The notes: a model not told the origin generated them from the sequence alone. Counted from the first letter of the stretch, positions 1 to 7,645 are shown. The stretch: DNA of 18,862 bases from CAZUCD01 sp964618855 (GCA_964618855.1 CAZUCD010000069.1:1-18862); one strand, 5' to 3'. Numbers and translations are program-made.

Positions 1-731
1 GTCATTTCGTTCAGCACGCCGTCGATGCGGTACCTTAGGCGGACCACCTTCTCGTACGGCTCGATGTGGATGTCGGAGGCGCCCATCTTGAGCGCCTCGG
101 TGACGATCAGGTTCACAAGCTGGATGACCGGCGCCGCGTTCACCTCACCGTCGTCGTCATCCTTCTTTTCGTCGTCCGCCTCCAGCATCTGCATCGACTC
201 TTGCGCGAGCTCGTCCTTCACGTTCGCGACGTCGGTGTCCGTGATTTCCTTCAGCATCTCGTCGAAGCGCGAGCCCTCGCCGTCCCCACCCCCGGAGGTC
301 CCATAGAATCGGTTGATCGCCTCCATGATGTCCGACTCGAAGGAGATCACGGGGTTGATGGATGACTTTGTCAGGAGCCGGAGCTCGTCCAGCAGGTAGA
401 TGTTCGAGGGGTCGGAGAGCGCGATGGTCAGCGAGTCCCCCGCTTTGTCCACCGGCACGATCTTGTACTTCCTCGCAAGGTCCGGCGGGATCGTCTTCAG
501 CACGCCCTCGTCGATGTCGTAGTGCGCCAGCGTGATGAACGGCACGTTGAGCTGCTTCGAAAGCGCGGAGGACATCTGCCACTCCGTCGTGAAACCCTTG
601 TCGATCAGGACGCGGCCAAGGCTGTGCTTCGTCTTCTCCTGTTCGGAGATGGCCGCGGTGAGCTGGTCGCTCGTGATGACGCGGTCCTTGATCAGCATGT
701 CGCACAACTTCTGGTCCATTACCGAGGGCAT
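1..731 (-). CDS. GspE/PilB-family assembly ATPase, N-terminal part (cut by window edge)
   Basis: This is the cytoplasmic hexameric ATPase that powers pseudopilus or pilus assembly. Only about 244 residues are present; the gene continues past base 1. Residues 8-60 hold two 24-residue MshEN-type helical motifs starting 29 residues apart (K8 and S37). An alpha/beta MshEN core follows to about residue 145, then a flexible acidic linker (residues 184-197, rich in Asp, Glu and Lys). The start of the ATPase N2 domain is at residues 201-243, with the family hallmark GASDIHIEP (217-225) and the RxRxDG pattern (233-238). The Walker boxes lie outside the window. I chose ATG 731 because a GGAG lies 10 bases upstream. 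ATG 719 has no such site, and GTG 740 sits too close to it. The gene follows the pseudopilin operon but is separated by a terminator, so it probably has its own promoter. GspE and PilB cannot be told apart from this part. Confidence 0.93.
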   Translation of the reverse strand, partial: MPSVMDQKLCDMLIKDRVITSDQLTAAISEQEKTKHSLGRVLIDKGFTTEWQMSSALSKQLNVPFITLAHYDIDEGVLKTIPPDLARKYKIVPVDKAGDSLTIALSDPSNIYLLDELRLLTKSSINPVISFESDIMEAINRFYGTSGGGDGEGSRFDEMLKEITDTDVANVKDELAQESMQMLEADDEKKDDDDGEVNAAPVIQLVNLIVTEALKMGASDIHIEPYEKVVRLRYRIDGVLNEM

Positions 732-807
732 GGCGGGCACGCTCCGTCAGATCGCACGAACCCAAATGGGCGAGGGCGTCTAGAGTAAGGCGCCTTCGGG
801 CTGGCCT

Positions 808-813
808 CGTCAA
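808..813 (-). promoter_or_regulatory. GTTGAC motif upstream of the GspE/PilB gene (-35-like)
   Basis: TTGACG preceded by G, oriented towards the ATPase gene, 76 bases before ATG 731. It lies between the pseudopilin terminator and the gene, so it could be an independent promoter. No good -10 is seen; TACTCT (787-782) is 20 bases away, which is too far for a normal sigma-70 spacer. It is one of eight intergenic GTTGAC sites in this window. The rest of 732-937 holds the terminator, a 10-bp palindrome AAGGCGCCTT (787-796) and nothing else recognised. Confidence 0.4.
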
Positions 814-872
814 CCGTCTTGCGCGCGGCGGTGAATCGAACCCCCGGCCATCCGGCCTTCTGGGCGTGGCGC

Positions 873-906
873 AAAAGGAAGCCGGGGCCCATTCGGGCCC
901 CGGCTT
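873..906 (-). terminator. Rho-independent terminator of the pseudopilin operon
   Basis: A perfect 12-bp inverted repeat (879-890 with 895-906; AAGCCGGGGCCC) closes a 4-base loop. On the minus strand it is followed by CCTTTT (878-873). It begins 32 bases after the stop codon of the last pseudopilin gene (938). It should separate the pseudopilin operon from the GspE/PilB gene. The T-run is only four bases, but the stem is very GC-rich. Confidence 0.85.
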
Positions 907-937
907 CGTGAACTCCAGACTGCGAACTCGGCGTTGT

Positions 938-1591
938 CTAGAAGAGCGAACCCTCGAAGTTCGTCGCGTCGTCCGTTTCCAGGCCGCGGCTCGGCACGGG
1001 AAGCGTGTCCCGGTTCTGGCCGAAGGAGATGATCTGGAACGTCGTCGGGTTGTAGAACGTCTCCGTCGCGCGGAACGGGTGGTTGGTCGGCAGTTGCGTG
1101 CCCCCGAAGAGCGCGTAGTCGTTCGAGTTGATGTAGTAGTACGGCGTGCGGAAGGGGTCGATCAGGTGCACATCCCCCAGGTTGTACGACGATTCCGGGA
1201 AGAGCCCGGCGCCAGTCACGTCACCGAGGAAGGCGTAGTCCCACTCGATGTAAGGTCCGAGCCAGCGCCTTGAGGCGGGCGCATTCAGGTTCCCCGACAT
1301 CGAGGAGCGCAGCGCGATCTGCAGGTAGGCGGAGCCGATGGCCGCGCCCGGGATCGTGCTGAGAGAGCCACTCGGCGGATAGGAGCCCGTGTCCACGAAG
1401 TAGCGGTTGATGGCGACTTCGAGCTCCGAAATCTCGGCCCTCGTGCGGGCGTACCGCGCGCGGACCACCTCCTTCGAGTAAACGCCGACGGCGAGCGTCG
1501 CCAGGAGGGAGAGGATCAGCAGCACGACGAGCAACTCCAGCATCGTCACGCCGGCGCGCCGTCTCAGCCAATGTTGGATCGAGCGAAGCAA
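938..1591 (-). CDS. GspG-like pseudopilin 1 (last of five tandem copies)
   Basis: Predicted type II secretion pseudopilin, inserted in the inner membrane and cleaved by a prepilin peptidase. With the TTG start it has 217 residues. The basic leader ends at A13-G14, then V15-T-M-L-E19 with the required Glu at +5 and a hydrophobic helix to about residue 38. Family marks: W110-L-G-P-Y114, a degenerate D145-P-F box, S189-F-G-Q-N193 and D207-D208 before a terminal Phe. TTG 1591 was chosen because GAGGGA (1607-1602) lies 10 bases upstream and gives a normal 14-residue leader. The in-frame ATG 1669 would overlap the previous gene and give a 40-residue leader. It is the most divergent of the five: Trp of the DPWG box is Phe and the SxGPN Pro is Gln. 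The terminator at 873-906 follows it. Confidence 0.88.
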   Translation of the reverse strand: MLRSIQHWLRRRAGVTMLELLVVLLILSLLATLAVGVYSKEVVRARYARTRAEISELEVAINRYFVDTGSYPPSGSLSTIPGAAIGSAYLQIALRSSMSGNLNAPASRRWLGPYIEWDYAFLGDVTGAGLFPESSYNLGDVHLIDPFRTPYYYINSNDYALFGGTQLPTNHPFRATETFYNPTTFQIISFGQNRDTLPVPSRGLETDDATNFEGSLF

Positions 1592-1643
1592 GGTCTTGGG
1601 TTCCCTCGGGGGTCCGTCGTTTCGCCTGCGTGCGTCCTGCCCG

Positions 1644-2426
1644 TCAGAACAGCGAGTACGCCGATTCATTCTCGATCGTGACCGAGAACTCGTAGTAGAT
1701 GTCGTCGATCGTGAACGCGCCGGACGAGGACGCCGTGAAACCGTCGGAGTAGCCGTTCGGCCCGAGCGAGAGCACCGCCCAGCGGTCGAAGCGGTCCTGC
1801 TCGAACGACGTCAGGTCGCCATTGTCCGTGCCATCGGGTATCGGATCCACGGCCGAGGAGCCCGGCCCGGTCGGAACCGGGTACGTGCCCAGGAGGCCCG
1901 TCGTCGCGTAGAGCAGGTACGGCCGTCCCCACGGGTCGAGGGGGTAGTCGCGCGCCATGTCCGCCCGCGAGAGCGCCGACAGGTTGGTCGTCGTCGAGTT
2001 GCGGTTGTAGAAGCGCTTGTACTCGATGAAGGGCCCCTGCCACTTGTCGACCATCGTCTGCACGCGGCCGTCGCTGCTGCCAAACGTGAGCTGCGAACTC
2101 GCCTGCGAGTCGACCGGGGTGTAGGCGTCCACGACGAAGGACGAGGTGATCGAGCTGTCGATGAAGTCGTCCGCCTCGATCGTCGCGTTGTTGGGCACGT
2201 TGTCCAGGACGCGGAGCGGCACGATGAACCCGTGGACGACCGCGCAGGCCTGGAGCGCCTCGGCGATCTCCCGGGCCTCGACCCGGGCCGTGGTCACCCG
2301 CGCCTGCTGGATCTTCTGGATGTACGTCGGCACCGCTATCGACGCCAGAAGCGAGATGATCACCAGCACCACCAGGAGCTCGGTGAGGGTTACGGCGCGG
2401 CGGGCCGTGGAGCGAAGACGCCTCAT
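1644..2426 (-). CDS. GspG-like pseudopilin 2, with Ala instead of Gly at the cleavage site
   Basis: 260-residue pseudopilin of the GspG type. The leader is short (11 residues, Arg-rich) and ends in R10-A11, followed by V12-T-L-T-E16 and a hydrophobic helix to about residue 35. The usual Gly at -1 is replaced by Ala; Glu at +5 is kept. Family marks: W129-Q-G-P-F133, a canonical D164-P-W-G-R-P-Y170, S220-L-G-P-N224 and D241-D242. ATG 2426 is supported by GGAGGAA (2441-2435) eight bases upstream; the frame is open to 2471 without a better site. A 118-base gap separates it from copy 3, and GTTGAC lies in that gap, so it may have an internal promoter. The body is about 100 residues longer than an ordinary GspG. 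Confidence 0.92.
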   Translation of the reverse strand: MRRLRSTARRAVTLTELLVVLVIISLLASIAVPTYIQKIQQARVTTARVEAREIAEALQACAVVHGFIVPLRVLDNVPNNATIEADDFIDSSITSSFVVDAYTPVDSQASSQLTFGSSDGRVQTMVDKWQGPFIEYKRFYNRNSTTTNLSALSRADMARDYPLDPWGRPYLLYATTGLLGTYPVPTGPGSSAVDPIPDGTDNGDLTSFEQDRFDRWAVLSLGPNGYSDGFTASSSGAFTIDDIYYEFSVTIENESAYSLF

Positions 2427-2503
2427 TGGAAACTTTCCTCCATCGCGGATGCCCGAAGCCTCTGGGAGCATTCGGGGTTTAGCCTGTCACCTTCCGGCGG
2501 TGT

Positions 2504-2509
2504 CGTCAA
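2504..2509 (-). promoter_or_regulatory. GTTGAC motif upstream of pseudopilin 2 (-35-like)
   Basis: TTGACG preceded by G, oriented towards pseudopilin 2 and 77 bases before its ATG (2426), in the only long gap (2427-2544) inside the pseudopilin operon. TAAACC lies 22 bases downstream, too far for a standard -10. It suggests an internal promoter that would let copies 2 and 1 be expressed apart from the upstream genes. Confidence 0.4.
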
Positions 2510-2544
2510 CCGCGCCGCCGCGCGTCCAAGCATGCAAAGCCGGA

Positions 2545-3339
2545 TCACCTGCCAAACGACCTCACGAGGTCGTCGCCCTGACCAAAAGCACCCGTCGTGG
2601 CCGAGCCCGAACCATCCCCGGGCAGCCCGTTCGGGCCCAGCGAAAGCACCGTCATGCGGTCGAAGACCGCCGCATCGAACGGACCACCGTTCGAAAACCC
2701 GCCGGTCGGGTTCACGTTCACCGAACCGGTCACCACACCGTCGGGCTCCAGCACCATCCCGTCGCGCGAAAAGAGCACGTAGTTGTTTCCCCACGCGTCG
2801 TCGGGTATGCCGTCCGGAATCGTCGAGCCGGCAAACAGGTTCTCGTCCTTCGTGAAGTTCAGGTAGGGCCCGTTCCACTGGATCGTCGCGGGATCGAGCG
2901 ACGTCTCCGCGGTCAGCCCGATGTTCGTGATCAGCGACGTCCCATCCACGAGCGCGCTCGTCGTCGGGTCGACCAGCACCAGGTTCGGGTTCTGGTAGAA
3001 TCCGCCCGGGACGAGGTACTGCCCGAGGCCGTCCACAAAGTTGACCGGGTTCGGGCGCTGGAACGCGAGCGTCCCGCCCACCGTGTCGTTCAGCGCCATC
3101 AGGCGGACGTAGTACCCCGTGTCGATCGCGATGCGCTGCTCGGCCTCGACGATGTTCTCGAGGTCCGCGGTCGTGCGTGCGAAACGCGCCTGGGCCGTGC
3201 GGCCCTGCACGAGGGGCAGCAGCACCGCCACGAGGATGATGATGATGATGATCGCGACGAGAAGCTCGATGATCGAGAAGCCCGCGCGGCGTCCTCGCCC
3301 GCGCAGGGCGGATGCGGTGGCGCCTAGTCGCGGAACCAT
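2545..3339 (-). CDS. GspG-like pseudopilin 3
   Basis: 264-residue pseudopilin. The leader ends A19-G20, followed by F21-S-I-I-E25 and a very hydrophobic helix (residues 26-43) that contains six consecutive Ile (30-35) encoded by a pure ATC repeat. Family marks: W155-N-G-P-Y159, a variant box D181-A-W-G-N-N-Y187, S233-L-G-P-N237 with G-L-P-G-D after it, and G-D256-D257 near the end. ATG 3339 is set by AGGAGAGG just upstream; a longer open frame to 3690 only reads through copy 4 in another frame. It begins 13 bases after the stop of copy 4 (3353), so the two are probably cotranscribed. Asp-rich C-terminal residues match the region that binds calcium in characterised GspG; calcium binding here is inference. 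Confidence 0.93.
   Translation of the reverse strand: MVPRLGATASALRGRGRRAGFSIIELLVAIIIIIILVAVLLPLVQGRTAQARFARTTADLENIVEAEQRIAIDTGYYVRLMALNDTVGGTLAFQRPNPVNFVDGLGQYLVPGGFYQNPNLVLVDPTTSALVDGTSLITNIGLTAETSLDPATIQWNGPYLNFTKDENLFAGSTIPDGIPDDAWGNNYVLFSRDGMVLEPDGVVTGSVNVNPTGGFSNGGPFDAAVFDRMTVLSLGPNGLPGDGSGSATTGAFGQGDDLVRSFGR
3235..3252. repeat. (GAT)6 trinucleotide repeat coding for poly-Ile in pseudopilin 3
   Basis: Six perfect GAT units on the plus strand, read as ATC (Ile) x6 on the coding strand, inside the transmembrane helix of pseudopilin 3 (residues 30-35). A slip of one unit would keep the frame and add or remove one helix residue. Confidence 0.9.
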
Positions 3340-3352
3340 CGGCCCTCTCCTC

Positions 3353-4183
3353 TTAGAAAATGAATTCACGGTCGTCACCCGTCCCGAGTTCTCCGCGCGT
3401 CGAGGGATCGGCCAGGAACGCATCCCCCTTGCGCAGGTAGATGAGCGGGCTGTTCGCGCCGTCGCCCGGCAGGCCATTCGGCCCCATGCTGTAAACCACG
3501 CGCGAGTTGAACGTCGATTCCTGCAGGTCCGAAAGCCGCCCCGTTCCGAAGAAGAAGTACGGGTTGCCCCACGGGTCCACCGGGTAGCGGTCGAGCGGGT
3601 CGTCCGATATGTTTCCGCCCGGGTCCGCGTATTGCGGCGAGGCGCCGTTGGCGCCCACGACGTACACCGGCCCGTTCGGGTAGATCGCATCGGGCAGCAG
3701 GAACTGGATGTCGTCCACCGTGGTGAACTTCGGCATCGCGATGTAGGGGCCCTTCCAGTTCGGCACCACCGTCGTCACGCGGTTGTTGGGGGTCGCGTTC
3801 GGCGTGGTTCCGGAGGTGAAGCCGAGGGTGCGGTTCCACTCGGCGTACGGGGGTTCCGTCGCACGCAGTGCAACGTTCACCTGGGCTGAGCCCGTGTTCT
3901 GCACGTTGTCGAGGTCCTGGAGCCGCGGCTGGAACCCGTTCAGGTCCGCCTCGATCAGGATGTACGCCTTGGCAAGCGACTGGAGTTCGTCGCGCACCGC
4001 GGCCTCTCGCGCCTCTTCCGTGCGCTGGCGGAAGATCGGCAGGATCAGCAGCGCCAGAATCGCGATCACCGTGGCCACCATCGCGATTTCCACCGCCGTG
4101 AAGCCTCGCCTGCCGTGCAGGAGCGCACCCCGGCGAAGGCCGCTGGGCCTCCCCTTGGGCGCGTCAGAATTCGAAAATGACAT
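3353..4183 (-). CDS. GspG-like pseudopilin 4
   Basis: 276-residue pseudopilin. A 27-residue basic leader ends R26-G27, then F28-T-A-V-E32 and a hydrophobic helix to about residue 50. Family marks: W143-K-G-P-Y147, canonical D203-P-W-G-N-P-Y209, S232-M-G-P-N236 followed by G-L-P-G-D, and D270-D271 near the terminal Phe. The 60 residues between the W-x-G-P and D-P-W motifs are the longest such spacing of the five copies. ATG 4183 has GGGGGAG five bases upstream and overlaps the end of copy 5 (stop at 4164) by 20 bases, which suggests translational coupling. Copy 3 starts 13 bases after its stop. Confidence 0.93.
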   Translation of the reverse strand: MSFSNSDAPKGRPSGLRRGALLHGRRGFTAVEIAMVATVIAILALLILPIFRQRTEEAREAAVRDELQSLAKAYILIEADLNGFQPRLQDLDNVQNTGSAQVNVALRATEPPYAEWNRTLGFTSGTTPNATPNNRVTTVVPNWKGPYIAMPKFTTVDDIQFLLPDAIYPNGPVYVVGANGASPQYADPGGNISDDPLDRYPVDPWGNPYFFFGTGRLSDLQESTFNSRVVYSMGPNGLPGDGANSPLIYLRKGDAFLADPSTRGELGTGDDREFIF

Positions 4184-5120
4184 CGTCGCTCCCCCTGTCG
4201 GTGATCCCAACGCGCGGGAGCGTCGGATCGTTGTCCTCTGCAAGTTCGGCGTCCGTGAATCCGGCGGCGATGTTGAACCGGCGCGACCAAACGTTCGCAA
4301 GGTAGCTCCCGGAGCTGCCCTGGAAGTCCGCCTCCTCCAGGTAGATGAACTGCGTTGTCGCGGGCTGGAAGAAGAGCCGCCGCGCCGCGGGGCCGGCTGT
4401 CTGGTTCACGACCGCCGTGCGGAAGTTGTTGCCGCCTCCGGGCACCTGGTTCGGCCCGTAGCTCACCACGGCGTTCACGAAGTCACCCTGGAACGTCGGA
4501 TTCGTCCCCTTCACCGGGTCGTCGTTGATGAAGAAGAGCGTCTGGTTGTCGCGGTCGATGCTGAGCTGGTACACGCAGTACGGCGTGCCGTACACGTCCG
4601 CTGGCCACCTGAATCCGTCAACCCCGGCCGCGTTCGTCTGGAACTCCGGCAGGATCATGTTGACGAACCCGCCGCGGCCCTGCGCGACGCCGCCGCGCGA
4701 CTGCGAAAGGGCGAAGTACGGGCCCTTCCATCCGGAGGAGATCGAGAACGCGCGCTCGAACGTGCTGCGCTGGTTGATCTCCATGAAGTTGTATATCTGG
4801 GCGCTCGCCGGGCCCGTCCCGAAGAGCTGCACGCCGATGAACCGCATGCCCGTCTCGCTCTGGTTCAGCCAGCACAGCTTCGGGAAGATCGAGACGTCCA
4901 GCTTCGCGAGGTCGATCGCCGTCGCTATCTGGCGCGACTCCGCGATCGTCGCCTTCACCTGGTTGTTGCGGAACTGCTGCTGGATGGAGAAGACCGCCAA
5001 CCCGGAGAAGATCGCGATCAGCGAGGCGACGATGACGAGTTCGACGAGCGTGAAACCCCTGCGGCGGCTGCGCAGGGCTGCGCGCCGGCGGGGGCTTGTG
5101 ATGTCGGATGCTGGCGTCAT
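4164..5120 (-). CDS. GspG-like pseudopilin 5 (first and longest of the tandem copies)
   Basis: 318-residue pseudopilin. The leader has 22 residues with Arg clusters and ends R21-G22; then F23-T-L-V-E27 and a helix to about residue 46. Family marks: W131-K-G-P-Y135, a variant box D175-V-Y-G-T-P-Y181, S220-Y-G-P-N224 and S-D312-D313 close to the terminal Phe. A C-terminal stretch (about 230-305) between the SxGPN motif and Asp-Asp has no counterpart of this length in the other copies. Two starts are possible. ATG 5120 has GAGG seven bases upstream and gives a normal leader. ATG 5189 would overlap gspK by ATGA but gives a 44-residue leader and would bury the GTTGAC motif. I prefer 5120. Confidence 0.9.
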   Translation of the reverse strand: MTPASDITSPRRRAALRSRRRGFTLVELVIVASLIAIFSGLAVFSIQQQFRNNQVKATIAESRQIATAIDLAKLDVSIFPKLCWLNQSETGMRFIGVQLFGTGPASAQIYNFMEINQRSTFERAFSISSGWKGPYFALSQSRGGVAQGRGGFVNMILPEFQTNAAGVDGFRWPADVYGTPYCVYQLSIDRDNQTLFFINDDPVKGTNPTFQGDFVNAVVSYGPNQVPGGGNNFRTAVVNQTAGPAARRLFFQPATTQFIYLEEADFQGSSGSYLANVWSRRFNIAAGFTDAELAEDNDPTLPRVGITDRGSDDVIFEF

Positions 5121-5167
5121 TCCTTGGCCTCGAAACGTGCTGAAATCATGGGTCCTGCCGGCGTCTG

Positions 5168-5173
5168 CGTCAA
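5168..5173 (-). promoter_or_regulatory. GTTGAC motif upstream of pseudopilin 5 (-35-like)
   Basis: TTGACG preceded by G, oriented towards pseudopilin 5 and 47 bases before ATG 5120, in the 65-base gap after gspK. No clear -10; TGATTT lies 19 bases downstream. If it is a promoter, the five G-like genes can be transcribed apart from gspHIJK. Confidence 0.4.
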
Positions 5174-5185
5174 CTTCCCCGAGTG

Positions 5186-7645
5186 TCATTTTCCAGTCGA
5201 AACCGAGACATAATCCGCCGCCTGGCGATCGGTGGCTACGAGCGCCCGAAACTCCGTGGCGATGGGTGATTCACCCTGAGAAGTAGCCTGAGACCGGGCG
5301 CGTCCCACAAGGACAAAACTCCGCGAACCGAATGTTGTGTGGGAAAACAGGTCCTCGAACGCCGCCACCCGCTGCTCGTCCGTCAACCCCTGCCAGAGCC
5401 CATCGTCGCACAGCAGGTCGGAGGGCCGCCGGTAGAGCGCCCCGTCTCCCTCGCGCGCCTCGGCCACCATCGCGGCGCGGCGCCGCAGCAGGCCCGTCGC
5501 CTGCGCCTCGCCGAGCCCGGGCAGCGCCCGGATCACCTCGGCAGGCGCCGTGTTCAAGTTCACCAGGCCATATCGCAGCCCGATCGGGGGCTCCAGCGCC
5601 CGGTCCCAGTCCTCTTCGAACTGGTCCGCGGGAGCCGTGGATCCAAAGAGTGTCGCATCGGAATCCCACACGGAGGGGCGCCGCATCCCGTTCAGTCGCC
5701 CATCCCGGTCGGCGTCCTTCAGGTTTTCCGCGATCGCCTCCGAGGTGCGCCGCTCGAACGACTCGATGGTGAACAGGTCGATCACCCGGGCATCAATGAC
5801 GGACCGGTCGGCTGCGGCGGCGGCCATCGCGGGCTGACCGCCTTCCGGCGTGGCCGCCACGGGGAACGCCCAGCGCGCCACCGGCGTCCCATCCGGGCGG
5901 GCGAATCCCTGAAAGACGTCGAGGATCTCCGAAAGTTGCGTCACCGGCGCGTCAGGCGGGTACGAAACCAGGCGGAGCCGCGCCGCCGCAGCCTCCGCCG
6001 TGTCCTCCCAGCCGAGCGCAAACGGCGTCGCCCGCCCGCGCACCGTGTCCCGCACGAACGGGTTCGTCCTCTTGAACGCCGTCATCCCGAACTGGTCCGA
6101 CTGCTGGATCGCGAACGGGAAGCGGTCCACGAGGTCCCCCTCGGGGCTGACAAGGCGGACCTCATGCTGGCCGCGATTCGTGGGCAGCCCGAGTTGGCGC
6201 GCCTCGATGATCCGCTTCGTGGGTCCGGCGGCGGCAAAGCCGAAAATGTCGTAGAAGCTCCCCTCGCCCGGCGTCGGCTCACCGGTTGCGTCCTTCGAGT
6301 TGTCCTTGTCGTTCGTCACGACGATGTAGCCGTTCGGGGCGATCGTCCCGGAAAGGACAACGGTGCCCCCGGAACCCTCGAGGCGCCAACCCGTCACATC
6401 GAACGGCTCGGCCCAGGGGTTGAAAATCTGGACGTACTGCCCGTCGTTGGTCTCCAGGGTGATCCGCCGGACCTGGGAGTAGACCTCGACGATGAATGGA
6501 GTGCGCTCGGCGCCCAGGACATCACCGGTCCCGTCGGACCCGGCGAGTCGAGTTGGCAACCGGTCCGCATCCCGCGCGTCCACGAGGTTCACCGCGAACT
6601 GGCGCAGGAGCTGGTCATCCTTCTCCGACCCGTAGAGCCCCTTCAGGGCGGCGTAAATCTCGTCCGCGCCCGCGCGGTTGGCGTCCAGGAGGGGCAGGGT
6701 GGCCCCCGTCGCGTCGGAGAACCGTTCCTCCGTCACGCTGAACGTCGTGAGGAACGGGGCGGCCTGCCGGTAGATGCGCGCGTCCAATCCGAGCGTGGTC
6801 ACCAACTCGGACAGGTCGGCGATCCGCCTGTCGTCGCCATCGGCGGGACGGCGGAGGTCTGCATGGAAGCGACCCTCGGCGAGCGGCTTCTCGAAGAGGT
6901 CCACGGACCGCAGGAGCCTTCCCGTGCGCCGGACGTCCCACTTGCGCGCGCCCGGGTCGAGCGGCTGGCGGAGCGAGCGCACCGTCCCGCCCTCCGTGGA
7001 GGTGCCGTGGAGGGAAAGCGCGGCGCGGACTTCGGGGCCATGATCGAGGGTGGACTTCGGCGCCGCACCTGTGCGCGATTGCGCCGGCGCACCCGCCTTG
7101 CCGTCGGGGCCGAGTCTCCAAGTGGCCATCTTGTCCGCGAATCCGGCGGCGTCGAAGTCGACCTTCGCGGTGCGTGCGGCCTGCGCGAGCACGCCCGCAA
7201 GCAGCTCGGGCGGCGCGGTGTTCACGTTCACCAAGCCGCAGGCGTCGGTTACGGAGAGGTCGAAGTCGGCCGTCGAGAAGTGGACTGCGTGCGTGATGGG
7301 GTCGATGTTGTGGCTCGCGCCGCTGCGGCGCGCGGACTCCAACGTCCCGCTGGTCGGGCCCTCGAGCGTCGCGACCGTCCCGAGCGAGGCCAGCTCCAGC
7401 GCGCTCATCGCGCCGTGCGGCATCCCCACTTGAAGCACCGACGCGGCCCGCGCCACCCCCGTCGTGGCCGACACCCGCGACTGCACCATGTCCTGGTAGT
7501 TGCGCGCCGCCAGCGTGTCCAGCTTCGCCGTGAAGCTCAGCGTCACCGCGAGCAGGATCAGCAGCGAGATCACGCCGAGCACGATGATCAGCGTCGACCC
7601 GCGCCGCGCCTGGCGCCGGAACAGTTGGCGGCGGAGGTTCTTCAT
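5186..7645 (-). CDS. gspK: GspK-like minor pseudopilin with an inserted lamin-tail domain
   Basis: 819-residue minor pseudopilin; typical GspK proteins are near 300-350 residues. In the type II system GspK caps the pseudopilus tip with GspI and GspJ. The leader ends R15-G16, then S17-T-L-I-I without Glu at +5, which is characteristic of GspK, and a helix to about residue 35. The periplasmic part has SAM/helix-hairpin-helix NTAP motifs at V139-N-V-N-T-A-P145 and V695-N-L-N-T-A-P701, plus a related A322-N-R-A-G326. Residues about 384-515 look like a lamin-tail (LTD) beta-sandwich, with Y404-V-Q-I-F-N-P410 and V417-T-G-W-R-L422. Residues 644-652 form a D-x-D-x-D-G-x-L-N loop. ATG 7645 overlaps the gspJ stop as ATGA. 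The GspK call is strong; the LTD call rests on motif recognition. Confidence 0.9.
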   Translation of the reverse strand: MKNLRRQLFRRQARRGSTLIIVLGVISLLILLAVTLSFTAKLDTLAARNYQDMVQSRVSATTGVARAASVLQVGMPHGAMSALELASLGTVATLEGPTSGTLESARRSGASHNIDPITHAVHFSTADFDLSVTDACGLVNVNTAPPELLAGVLAQAARTAKVDFDAAGFADKMATWRLGPDGKAGAPAQSRTGAAPKSTLDHGPEVRAALSLHGTSTEGGTVRSLRQPLDPGARKWDVRRTGRLLRSVDLFEKPLAEGRFHADLRRPADGDDRRIADLSELVTTLGLDARIYRQAAPFLTTFSVTEERFSDATGATLPLLDANRAGADEIYAALKGLYGSEKDDQLLRQFAVNLVDARDADRLPTRLAGSDGTGDVLGAERTPFIVEVYSQVRRITLETNDGQYVQIFNPWAEPFDVTGWRLEGSGGTVVLSGTIAPNGYIVVTNDKDNSKDATGEPTPGEGSFYDIFGFAAAGPTKRIIEARQLGLPTNRGQHEVRLVSPEGDLVDRFPFAIQQSDQFGMTAFKRTNPFVRDTVRGRATPFALGWEDTAEAAAARLRLVSYPPDAPVTQLSEILDVFQGFARPDGTPVARWAFPVAATPEGGQPAMAAAAADRSVIDARVIDLFTIESFERRTSEAIAENLKDADRDGRLNGMRRPSVWDSDATLFGSTAPADQFEEDWDRALEPPIGLRYGLVNLNTAPAEVIRALPGLGEAQATGLLRRRAAMVAEAREGDGALYRRPSDLLCDDGLWQGLTDEQRVAAFEDLFSHTTFGSRSFVLVGRARSQATSQGESPIATEFRALVATDRQAADYVSVSTGK

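Noticed and set aside
830..845. GGGGGTTCGATTCACC on the minus strand, resembling a tRNA T-arm.
   Set aside because: The stem does not pair (GGGGG against CACCG) and no acceptor, anticodon or D-arm could be built around it. It might be a tRNA-end remnant, but nothing supports that.
4164..5189. Start of pseudopilin 5 at ATG 5189 with an ATGA overlap with gspK.
   Set aside because: It would give a 44-residue leader with no clear ribosome binding site and would place the GTTGAC motif inside the gene. ATG 5120 has a GAGG site and a leader of normal length. The choice is not certain.
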